Shown one piece after another: positions 1-7,142 of a stretch of 11,275 bases of DNA. The notes beneath the pieces are model-generated. The model saw only the letters and a program-made list of their open reading frames with translations. It was not told the DNA's origin and made no database searches. Origin of the DNA: Gammaproteobacteria bacterium (GTDB lineage Bacteria > Pseudomonadota > Gammaproteobacteria > SZUA-229); the NCBI GenBank assembly GCA_015484935.1, contig WFUQ01000191.1:1-11275 (forward strand). The letters run 5' to 3'. The position numbers and the translations under genes are program-made. The stretch's first letter is position 1; the number at the start of each line of letters is the position of its first letter.

Positions 1-680
1 GGGATCTCCAATCGTATCCTGAACGTCCCCGAGGCGCTGTCGATGACCGGATCCACCCGGGTCACTTTTGCCTGGTAGCGACCACCGATCGGTGCTTCCG
101 GTATCACAGTCGCCTGGCTGCCGATTCTGGTGTTACCGAATGCTGCCACCGGTGCGATGACTTCGACATAGAGCGGGTCGATACTGATGATGGAAAACAC
201 CGGTTCGGCGGAAACGAATTCACCCTGCGAACGCATCTCTTCGATGACCAGTCCGTCGATCGGGCTGCGAATCTTTTTCATGTCCAGCCGCATCTCGGCT
301 TCTTTCACTTCCAGCTCGGCGAGCTTCGCATCGGTGATGATCTCGTCCCTCTCCTGTGACGACATCACCTCCGACACATCATCGTTGCGGTTCATGGTGC
401 GTCTGGCGAATTCGGCACGGACCTTTGCCAGCTCCAGTACTGCCTGTTCGACACCCGATTCCAGCTGCATCAATACCTGACCGGCCTTGACCTTGTCACC
501 GCGTTCGACGAACACCTCTGCCACCACACCCTCGACCGGGCTGGCAACATCCAGCGACTTGTTCGGCTCGATGATGCAATCCATGAAATGCTCGGGAGCT
601 GAAAAATCGTCCTGATACGATGCCGCCACAGCAGGTAGCACCAGCAGTGCTGTCAGCAATATCGAACTGCGTTTTATCAT
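1..680 (-). CDS. HlyD/RND-type periplasmic adaptor with signal peptide (3' end outside window)
   Basis: A membrane-fusion (adaptor) protein of which 226 residues are visible; the frame is still open at the window edge. It starts at the ATG at 680 behind a near-perfect ribosome site. Residues 1-20 form a signal peptide: a basic start (MIKR), a hydrophobic core and an AVAA cleavage site. The first half of a lipoyl/barrel-sandwich domain follows at about 37-75 (ASPVEGVV, then RGDKVKAGQVLMQLES). A helical hairpin covers about 76-135, and the second lipoyl half starts at RSPIDGLV (138-145). A beta-barrel begins near 170. Known relatives are adaptors that bridge inner-membrane transporters and outer-membrane channels. 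The protein seems soluble or peripheral in the periplasm, because the only hydrophobic segment is the signal peptide. Cys34 lies outside a lipobox, so it is probably not a lipoprotein. It begins 33 bases after the SecA-like gene, so co-transcription is likely. Which partner it docks to is unknown. Confidence 0.93.
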   Translation of the reverse strand, partial: MIKRSSILLTALLVLPAVAASYQDDFSAPEHFMDCIIEPNKSLDVASPVEGVVAEVFVERGDKVKAGQVLMQLESGVEQAVLELAKVRAEFARRTMNRNDDVSEVMSSQERDEIITDAKLAELEVKEAEMRLDMKKIRSPIDGLVIEEMRSQGEFVSAEPVFSIISIDPLYVEVIAPVAAFGNTRIGSQATVIPEAPIGGRYQAKVTRVDPVIDSASGTFRIRLEI

Positions 681-687
681 AATCGCC

Positions 688-695
688 CCACCTTA
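688..695 (-). promoter_or_regulatory. Strong ribosome binding site of the periplasmic adaptor gene
   Basis: On the minus strand this reads TAAGGTGG, seven of eight bases of the ideal TAAGGAGG, seven bases before the ATG at 680. It fixes the start of the adaptor. It is much stronger than the sites of the three preceding genes, which seem to rely on coupling to the upstream stop codons, so the adaptor may be made in larger amounts. Confidence 0.7.
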
Positions 696-713
696 CCTGA
701 TCGCCTTAAAAAA

Positions 714-2717
714 TTATTCTGAACGCCCGGACACTGCCAGCAGTTCACGTTGTCGCTCATCCTGTTTAAACACCGCATCGCGCACCCGTGCGTGATACTG
801 TTCGGTACGTCGTTGATCGAGCCGCAACAGCAAGGTCGCGGGCTTGCGGGACACGCGGCCACCGATGTTGACCAGCTTCGCCAGCCAGTCTGCCACCAGA
901 TGCAGGTCACGGTATCGACTGTCGATGTGCTGCAATGCCAGCAATTCCTGATAGCTACCGCGATCCCCCATGCGCGCACAACGGCCTGCCAGTTGCCTGT
1001 CGATACGCTGTGCATCGTAATGCTGCGTCAGGATGACATGCAAGCCCCCCGCCTGCTCGACTTCTTCGGTCAACTTGATGTCGGTACCACGACCCGCCAT
1101 CTGGGTGGCGACAGTGATCTGTCCGGGCGCACCGGCTGCGGCGACGATAGCGGCTTCTGTCGCATCCTGTTTGGCATTCAGAAGCTGATGTTCCAGCCCT
1201 GCCTTGTGCAATGCCGCGCTGATCTTTTCCGAAGCAGCCACCGTCGCCGTGCCGATCAGTATCGGTCTGCCCTGCGCGTGGATTTCGGTGACTGACTGCA
1301 AGATGAGTCGACTATGCTGCTCCTCATCTGCCACGACTCTGGCAGGCCAACACTGTCGCTGCAACGGTTTGTGGGTCGGGATGCGGACTGCGCGTAAGCG
1401 ATACACCGACCAGAGTTCGTTCCGCACTTCGTGGGCGGTGCCGGTCATACCGGCCAGTCGCAGATAACGCAGGAAGAAACGCTGGTAGCTGATGCGCGCC
1501 AGTGTCTCGCGTTGTTTCGATACCTCACAACCTTCCTTGATCTCGACCAGCTGATGCAGACCTCGCTCCCAGCTCCGGTCGGGCAAGATACGCCCGGTGT
1601 TCTCATCGACGATCTGTATCTTGCCATCGACCACCACGTACTGATCATCACGCTGGTAGAAATTCATCACCGCCAGCGCCTGCCGGATGGCTTCCTCACG
1701 ACGGATACGTCCGACCCAGAGCGGCCCCAGTTCGGCCGACATCTGCGCCAGTGTCTCACCACCCTGCTCGGTGATGATGATCGATTTCAATTGTGCATCG
1801 ACCAGATAATCCTCGCCGGTGATTAGCCGTTCTGCCAACTGGTATGCCTCGCGCAGAAACTGTTCTTCGGCTTCACCACCTTTATTCGCAGAGATGATGA
1901 GCGGTGTACGCGCATCGTCGATCAACACACTATCGGCTTCATCGACGATGGCAAAATGCAGTCCACGCAGATTCAATCTGTGCTGACGACTGCTGTGCCG
2001 GTACAGGTTCTCGGTCTGCAAAGTCACATTACTGTATTCGGAATCGACCGTGATGACATCCCGGAGATAATCGAAGGCGATATCCTTGTTGGTGCAATAG
2101 GTGATGTCACAGGCATATTGCGCCCGACGTTGATCCTGCGGTGTGTCCTGTGACACATTGCCGACACTGAGACCCAGCATGGTATAGACCGGCGACATCT
2201 CTTCACAATCACGCACCGCCAGATAATCATTGGCGGTGATCACATGCGTCGGCAGCCCGGCCATGGCTGCGGTCGCGGCTGCCAGTGTCGCGGTCAGGGT
2301 CTTGCCTTCACCGGTCGCCATCTCTGCGATCTTGCCGGATAACAACACGCGACCACCGATGATCTGACTATCGAAATGACTCATACCGAGACTACGCTGC
2401 GCCGCTTCACGTATCAGCGCGAATGCGATAGCCACATGTTCATCCGAATCGATGCCATGACGACGCAGGTTCAAGCGTTGTCGGGCGGCCTGTTGCGCCA
2501 ACTCTTCATCGCTCGATGATCGGAATTGTTGCTGCGCCTGATGTACCAGCGGCACGAATCGCCGGTAAGGCCCGAGCCGTGAATCGAAGGGAGCAGATAA
2601 CCGTCCATGCAATGACGCGAACCAGCGTTCCAGTGTACCGGGATTGCGGTCTTCCTGTTCGACACGTGTACCGTGGTCGCCGGGTTTGAACAGACGCTGT
2701 ATCGGTAGCGTACTCAT
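714..2717 (-). CDS. Short SecA-like ATPase lacking the C-terminal SecA domains
   Basis: A 667-residue protein clearly homologous to SecA, the ATPase that drives proteins through SecYEG; E. coli SecA has 901 residues. Visible motor parts: Walker A ATGEGKT (134-140), ANDYLA (162-167), DITYCTN (204-210), FDYLRD (215-220), DEAD (259-262), DDARTPLIIS (267-276), a shortened preprotein-binding region (about 276-381), VDENTGR (370-376), LAGMTGT (421-427), MAGRGTDI (540-547) and motif VI RIDRQLAGRCARMGD (571-585). Both arginines of the GRxxR part remain, so ATPase activity is expected. Only about 80 residues follow motif VI, against nearly 400 in E. coli. They match just the start of the helical scaffold (QRRTEQYHARVRD, 636-648). 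The two-helix finger, helical wing and zinc SEC-C tail are absent. It starts 2 bases after the M50 gene stop with only a weak ribosome site, so coupled translation is likely. This is not the housekeeping secA; I infer a dedicated motor for the neighbouring membrane proteins and giant RTX protein. Confidence 0.95.
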   Translation of the reverse strand: MSTLPIQRLFKPGDHGTRVEQEDRNPGTLERWFASLHGRLSAPFDSRLGPYRRFVPLVHQAQQQFRSSSDEELAQQAARQRLNLRRHGIDSDEHVAIAFALIREAAQRSLGMSHFDSQIIGGRVLLSGKIAEMATGEGKTLTATLAAATAAMAGLPTHVITANDYLAVRDCEEMSPVYTMLGLSVGNVSQDTPQDQRRAQYACDITYCTNKDIAFDYLRDVITVDSEYSNVTLQTENLYRHSSRQHRLNLRGLHFAIVDEADSVLIDDARTPLIISANKGGEAEEQFLREAYQLAERLITGEDYLVDAQLKSIIITEQGGETLAQMSAELGPLWVGRIRREEAIRQALAVMNFYQRDDQYVVVDGKIQIVDENTGRILPDRSWERGLHQLVEIKEGCEVSKQRETLARISYQRFFLRYLRLAGMTGTAHEVRNELWSVYRLRAVRIPTHKPLQRQCWPARVVADEEQHSRLILQSVTEIHAQGRPILIGTATVAASEKISAALHKAGLEHQLLNAKQDATEAAIVAAAGAPGQITVATQMAGRGTDIKLTEEVEQAGGLHVILTQHYDAQRIDRQLAGRCARMGDRGSYQELLALQHIDSRYRDLHLVADWLAKLVNIGGRVSRKPATLLLRLDQRRTEQYHARVRDAVFKQDERQRELLAVSGRSE

Positions 2718-2719
2718 CT

Positions 2720-4861
2720 CTATACAGCCAGTTTTTCCAGAAACAGCAGACGAATACTTCGCCAGATACGCTCTGCCAGTGGTGACGGTGTGTGTGCGAA
2801 ACGCGCGTAGACACGTTCCCCTACATAGCCCTGCGCATGCTCCGGCAACATCAGCTCGAACTGGAACCAGTTCTCCAGTGCGACCATCCGTTCCGAGGAT
2901 GCCGGATCGACCGCGATGCTGCCACCGCCATCCAGCGTCAATGCCGATGACACGATATCTTTATTGGCAGCCGGCACCTCACGTAACACACTCGCCTGCA
3001 CCACCTGGTCGAAACGGCTGCTGGAACGGATGTCGATATTCTGTGTATCAGTACGCAACCGTGAGATATCCTGTTGTGCGACCACCACGCGTACCGTATT
3101 CACGCCACGCTGACCGATGTATCCCAGATAACTGCCACGGCGGATGAATCGCCCCTGCAGGTCGGCGATATTATCCAGTTGCACGACACCGGCAACAGGA
3201 CTCTTTATGACCAGTGCCTGCAACTGCTGTTCGATCAACCTTTCCTCGACCAGCAGCCGGTCGATCTCATCACGCAACACCGATGCTTCGACCCTGTCAT
3301 CCAGCAACACAGAACGACGTTGCATCTGAAGTTCCTGAAGGCGTAAGCGGCTGACCTGATGTTCGGTCCTGAGCTTGATGGATTCACAGCGCAGTATCTC
3401 ATCACCCTCGGCAACCGTCTGCCCCTGTGTCACCCGCACCTCCTGCACGAAACAATCGACACCGGCATGCAACTGCGATTCTTCGGGTGCCCAGTAGACT
3501 CCCTGCACCACGGTAAAGCCCGGCAACGGCATCAGGAACAACAAGACATACGCTAGCAGTAACACCCCGGAAGATGTCAGCACCAGTCTGGTTCGAAAAT
3601 TGTGCATCAGGGATTCCGGCCAGATGCGTCTGAATACCTTGACCGCCGGTGCCAGCAAGGCCTGATAGATCGACCACATCGCCAGCAGTACGCCGATGAA
3701 AAAAAATTCACTGGCGACATACAACGCGATCCCCAGCATCACCACCAGCCGATAGAAGAATGCCGCGATGCTGTAGACTGCCAGCCAGATACTCTCCCTG
3801 AGCGTCGCACTGGGAGAACTGTCACGCAGACGCAGTAGATATTTTCTCGCCAGATAAGCGACATACTGATTGGCACGCTGCCCCAGATTGGGCAGTTCCA
3901 GCCAGTCAGCCAGAACATAATACGCATCGAAGCGTAATAACGGGTTACCGTTGAACAGGACAGTAGACACCCCGCCGATCAACATCACATTAAATAACAA
4001 GGCGCGGAACAATCCCGGTTCGGCTTCCACCCACAACAGAGTGGCAATGGCCGCCAGAAACAACTCCGCCATGATACCGGCGGCCGATACCAGCATGCGG
4101 TGATATTTATTGCGGAACAGGGCCGAAGCCGAGGCATCGACATACGGCACCGGTATCAGCACCAGAAACATCAGCCCCATCTCGTTGACCTCCCCTCCCC
4201 AGCGTTTCACCGCATACGCATGAGCGAACTCATGGAAGAGTTTGACGAAAGGATAGACCAGCGCGATAGCCAGCCAGTTACCCACCGAATAGGCCTGATC
4301 GCTGAAATTATCGCTCAGTGCCTGCCAGTGCATACCGACCTGCAACAGGGCACTTGCTATCACCACCAACCATAACAAGCCTGCCCAGCGATTGAAGATG
4401 AGCGGCGCAAGTGCACTGGTGCGACGCAGGAAAGTCTGCGGATTCCATAATGGAAAACGGATCGCCAGCGGTGATTTGATGTACTGCAACCACTTCGCGC
4501 GTTGTTCCTGTTTCTGTCGTCGCACGATCTCATCGAGGTCGGGCAACACATCGGTCTGCAATGCATTGGAGCGATACAACTGCGACAACAACTGGATGGT
4601 CTCGTCCTGCCCCGGCATGTCATCGCCCAGTTCGGCACAGGCACTGTTCCATATATCATCCATGGTGACGCTGCCATCCATCTTCGCGATGAGCACATTC
4701 GCCGCTTCACTGAAACGATGTAACTTGCCACTGGACTGATCGCGCAACACATACCATGTCTCACCGCGGTAGTGATGCCGTACCCGTTCGGCATGACTGC
4801 GCAGTTTCGGTTTCAGGTCGGCGACGCGATACCAGGACTGACTGAACAGGGAAGCAGACAT
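2720..4861 (-). CDS. PqqD-like / M50 site-2-protease-type / HlyD adaptor fusion membrane protein
   Basis: A 713-residue inner-membrane fusion. Residues about 8-108 resemble PqqD: YVLRD (37-41), LHRFSEAA (47-54), a helix after MDGSVTMDDI, and a final helical segment before LQTD. PqqD-type domains bind leader peptides in RiPP pathways. Next is a peptidase M50 core with several membrane segments (about 160-178, 194-209, 228-240, 256-277, 284-303, 360-395). Its zinc site HEFAH is at 210-214 and the third-ligand motif NGNPLLRFDAYY at 304-315, with D312; most relatives have DGYY. A last membrane helix (about 426-446) leads to a HlyD part: lipoyl halves at about 449-495 and 550-585 around a coiled coil (497-548), then a beta-barrel to about 690. 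All three catalytic ligands are present, so proteolysis is possible, though similar fusions may use the fold only for transport. The ATG at 4861 overlaps the upstream TGA by one base (TGATG). Extension to a start at 4897 would overlap more, with no better ribosome site. Confidence 0.93.
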   Translation of the reverse strand: MSASLFSQSWYRVADLKPKLRSHAERVRHHYRGETWYVLRDQSSGKLHRFSEAANVLIAKMDGSVTMDDIWNSACAELGDDMPGQDETIQLLSQLYRSNALQTDVLPDLDEIVRRQKQEQRAKWLQYIKSPLAIRFPLWNPQTFLRRTSALAPLIFNRWAGLLWLVVIASALLQVGMHWQALSDNFSDQAYSVGNWLAIALVYPFVKLFHEFAHAYAVKRWGGEVNEMGLMFLVLIPVPYVDASASALFRNKYHRMLVSAAGIMAELFLAAIATLLWVEAEPGLFRALLFNVMLIGGVSTVLFNGNPLLRFDAYYVLADWLELPNLGQRANQYVAYLARKYLLRLRDSSPSATLRESIWLAVYSIAAFFYRLVVMLGIALYVASEFFFIGVLLAMWSIYQALLAPAVKVFRRIWPESLMHNFRTRLVLTSSGVLLLAYVLLFLMPLPGFTVVQGVYWAPEESQLHAGVDCFVQEVRVTQGQTVAEGDEILRCESIKLRTEHQVSRLRLQELQMQRRSVLLDDRVEASVLRDEIDRLLVEERLIEQQLQALVIKSPVAGVVQLDNIADLQGRFIRRGSYLGYIGQRGVNTVRVVVAQQDISRLRTDTQNIDIRSSSRFDQVVQASVLREVPAANKDIVSSALTLDGGGSIAVDPASSERMVALENWFQFELMLPEHAQGYVGERVYARFAHTPSPLAERIWRSIRLLFLEKLAV

Positions 4862-6723
4862 CAGGGCAACCACTTCCACAGTTGCAGACGCAGCCACTCG
4901 GTGAAGCTGCGCGTCCAGATACCGATCAGACGACGCTCATCGACTTCGATCTTGCCCAGCCCCTGCATCCCCGGACGTAATCGCTCAGAGCCTTGCAGCA
5001 ATCTCGCCTCTACCCGGAACAGATTGGCACCGTCTTTGGCACGGGTGATCGGCGTTACCGTGCTCACGACAAATTCAAAACTATCGTCCGGCAGCGATGA
5101 CAACACCAGCTCACCGTGTTGCCCGGCACTGACATCACTGATACGGGTATCATCCACCAACAGGATGACGCGATACCTGTCCAGCGGTGCGATCTCGAAC
5201 AGCACTTCACCCTGCTCGACAAAGCCACCCAGACGCTGACTGAGATCACCGGAGATGATGACACCGTCGAACGGTGCCACGATATTACTGCGCTGTAACT
5301 TCTGTTCGGTGAGGGCGAGTTGCGCCGATGCCTGCTGCATACGCGCACGTTTGATATTGACTTCGGAGCGGTCTTCGCTGGCGAAAGCCTTGTTATATTC
5401 GTGCCGGTATTGTGAACGCTCGCTCAACCACTTCTGCCTTTCCAGTCGCAGCTCCTTGTCTTCCAGTCGCGCGACTACATCACCGGCTTTGACCAGATCA
5501 CCCGCACGCGCACGTTCTTCAGAGATATAGCCGCTGTACGGTGCCGCCATGACCCGTTGCACCACACCTTCCAGTTCGGTATCAGCAGCGATGCGATAAC
5601 TGCCGGTGGCAAAAAAGAAAAACAACAGCAACAGGACGAGACCGGTCGCCAGTAATTTGCGTCCGAGATACCCCTCTCCGAACAGACGTGCCAGTTGCTC
5701 GCGGCTTTTGTCCCGCACTACCTGCAACAAGGAACGCTGTGCCAGACGACGGTCTTCCAGTGTCGGGCTGCACAACACACCGATGGCGCGGACGAATTCG
5801 ACCGTCTCGACATCGAAGTCGCTAGCCGTATTTTTATCCGGCAGATTTTTCTCCAGTGTGAGCACACAGCGGAAGCGGTCACCGACGAACACCGGGATAC
5901 TCAACACACTCTGACTGCCGTGTTCTGACATCAGCCTGCCGTGATCCGGTGCGGTGACCGCGCTGTCCGGTTGCGGCAATATCACATCCCTGCCCAGCAC
6001 CATCGCTTCTGACATGGCTTCACCGATCGCAGTCATCAGCCCCATGTTTTTACCGAACTGTGCGGTATGCGACACTGACTGCACTTTGACAGCCAGCCCG
6101 CCCGGAAAACCGATACTGACGCGATCACATGCCAGCTCGGTCGCCAGTGCGGTCACCAGTGACTGACAGGCAGCATCGAATTCGGCTTGCGCCTGCACTC
6201 TGGAGAATATCGCCAGCGCATGTTTGCTGCGTATCGATTCACCACCGATAGCCGCCACTTTCTGCTGACTATAGTAGAGTGCGATCCAGCCGACCGACCA
6301 CTGCAACTGTCCCATGACTGCCTGTAACTCGGCGGTCTCGCCCGCACTGACTTCCAGCGCGACGATGCCATGCAGGGCGTTATCGAAATGCACCGGATAC
6401 GCCACCGCATAGCGGTCGCTCTGTTCGAGCTGCACCAACAGACCACATTCTTCGTCGATCACATCGTAGGCGACTTCTGCCAGCTTATCGATGCGCGCAT
6501 CCAGTGGGTATTTGGCGAGCGGTTTAAACGTGTTCGAATCGGTCTCGCGGATCAACAGCACAGCCGCAGAAACATTGCCCAACGTCTGACACTGTATCTC
6601 CAGCCAGCGGAAACCGAACTCGTCGAAATCCAGCGTCGCTGACAGGCGCGACAATAATGCCGCGGTATCCGCAACGGTGTCGTCGTCTTGAGTTGGGGTC
6701 TGCATGGCTGCCGGATCAGTCAT
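4861..6723 (-). CDS. GAF-domain sensor fused to a HlyD-type adaptor
   Basis: A 620-residue protein with a large cytoplasmic N-terminal half and a periplasmic adaptor half. Residues about 20-150 look like a divergent GAF domain. Residues about 165-320 look like a second, clearer one, with LACDRVSIGF at 197-206, a helix around GEAMSEAM (234-241), and SVLSIPVFVGDRFRCVLTLEK (272-292). GAF domains bind small ligands such as cyclic nucleotides or tetrapyrroles, or mediate dimerisation; the ligand cannot be read here. A membrane helix at 354-373 follows. The periplasmic part has a lipoyl first half (about 383-422, SGYISEERARAGDLVKAGD), a helical hairpin (425-478), the second half starting NIVAPFDGVII (480-490) and a beta-barrel to about 595. 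It probably sits in the inner membrane facing the M50-HlyD protein, with which it overlaps by one base. The ATG at 6723 lies 14 bases after the DUF3467 stop without a clear ribosome site; M7 is a possible alternative start. Confidence 0.92.
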   Translation of the reverse strand: MTDPAAMQTPTQDDDTVADTAALLSRLSATLDFDEFGFRWLEIQCQTLGNVSAAVLLIRETDSNTFKPLAKYPLDARIDKLAEVAYDVIDEECGLLVQLEQSDRYAVAYPVHFDNALHGIVALEVSAGETAELQAVMGQLQWSVGWIALYYSQQKVAAIGGESIRSKHALAIFSRVQAQAEFDAACQSLVTALATELACDRVSIGFPGGLAVKVQSVSHTAQFGKNMGLMTAIGEAMSEAMVLGRDVILPQPDSAVTAPDHGRLMSEHGSQSVLSIPVFVGDRFRCVLTLEKNLPDKNTASDFDVETVEFVRAIGVLCSPTLEDRRLAQRSLLQVVRDKSREQLARLFGEGYLGRKLLATGLVLLLLFFFFATGSYRIAADTELEGVVQRVMAAPYSGYISEERARAGDLVKAGDVVARLEDKELRLERQKWLSERSQYRHEYNKAFASEDRSEVNIKRARMQQASAQLALTEQKLQRSNIVAPFDGVIISGDLSQRLGGFVEQGEVLFEIAPLDRYRVILLVDDTRISDVSAGQHGELVLSSLPDDSFEFVVSTVTPITRAKDGANLFRVEARLLQGSERLRPGMQGLGKIEVDERRLIGIWTRSFTEWLRLQLWKWLP

Positions 6724-6737
6724 GGAAGGATGATCGG

Positions 6738-7094
6738 TCAGTGTTTGTGATTATCGTCGATGCTGGGTTGCGGACTGCCGGTCTCCAGTGCTATCTCACC
6801 CATCTTCTCTTCGTATTGCTCGACTGCAGTCGATAACAGTTTCGCAAGACGTTTCGCTGCATGCGGGTTGAGGATGATGCGGTTACTCAATGCGATACGG
6901 ATACTCTGTTGCGAAGAGGTCCATGACTGATTGGTACCGAACAGCAGATTGAATTCTTCCTTGGTGCTGGAGACATTACATACATTGGCGTAGTTCATCT
7001 GCATCCGGGAGTCATCCCAGACCACTTTGACCGCACGTTCTGTTCCGGCTTTGTTCGCCTGTTGTGTTTCGTCAGGCTTGTTATCTTCACTCAT
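6738..7094 (-). CDS. DUF3467 family protein
   Basis: A small 118-residue cytoplasmic protein with no signal peptide or membrane segment. It fits the DUF3467 family: a beta-rich N-terminal half with NYANVCNV and an NLLFGTNQSW segment in the middle. Then comes a strand ending in IILNPHAAKRLAKLL and a helix running through EQYEEKMGEI. The function of this family is not known. Length matches the usual size of about 100 residues plus a charged N-terminal tail and a polar C-terminal tail ending in DDNHKH. The ATG at 7094 is chosen because a GAGGA site lies seven bases upstream; a TTG one codon earlier is less likely. It stands between the giant RTX gene and the GAF-HlyD gene, so a chaperone, adaptor or assembly role for the export apparatus is possible, but this is only inferred from position. 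Confidence 0.88.
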   Translation of the reverse strand: MSEDNKPDETQQANKAGTERAVKVVWDDSRMQMNYANVCNVSSTKEEFNLLFGTNQSWTSSQQSIRIALSNRIILNPHAAKRLAKLLSTAVEQYEEKMGEIALETGSPQPSIDDNHKH

Positions 7095-7142
7095 CAAATA
7101 GTCCTCGTTGCTTTGATCTGCCTGTAGCAGCTCAGTATCATA
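7095..7142 (-). other. 48-base gap between the RTX gene and the DUF3467 gene
   Basis: The longest non-coding stretch in the window. It contains the DUF3467 ribosome site and a possible four-base-pair hairpin (7118-7130) with no U-run, too weak to call a terminator. I see no convincing -35/-10 promoter. Read-through from the RTX gene is therefore plausible, and the two parts may share one transcript. Confidence 0.5.
7102..7106 (-). promoter_or_regulatory. Ribosome binding site of the DUF3467 gene
   Basis: GAGGA on the minus strand, seven bases before the ATG at 7094. It decides this ATG over the TTG at 7097, which would leave a spacing of only four bases. Confidence 0.65.

Noticed and set aside
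1..680. The third adaptor as part of a drug-efflux RND pump
   Set aside because: No RND pump gene is visible and the gene follows the SecA-like gene by 33 bases. An RND gene beyond the window edge cannot be excluded, so this is set aside as less likely.
750..1295. A 181-codon open frame on the plus strand
   Set aside because: Antisense to the SecA-like gene, whose conserved motifs cover the same bases; no family resemblance.
714..2717. The SecA-like gene as a decayed housekeeping secA
   Set aside because: All ATPase motifs are intact, there is no remnant of the missing domains after the stop, and the gene is embedded in a tight operon.
2644..3147. A 167-codon open frame on the plus strand
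   Set aside because: Spans the junction of two well-supported minus-strand genes; composition rich in Pro, Arg and Cys, typical of a shadow frame.
3699..3706. Run of eight A (eight T in the coding strand) in the M50-HlyD gene as a frameshift or phase-variation site
   Set aside because: The frame is intact through it and encodes Phe residues of a membrane segment. A single run of eight is weak evidence for slippage.
4861..4897. A 12-codon N-terminal extension of the M50-HlyD protein starting at 4897
   Set aside because: It would overlap the GAF-HlyD gene by 37 bases. The ATG at 4861 forms a typical TGATG junction and begins where the PqqD-like domain needs it.
7118..7130. A possible hairpin between the RTX and DUF3467 genes
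   Set aside because: Only four base pairs and no U-run, too weak for a terminator.
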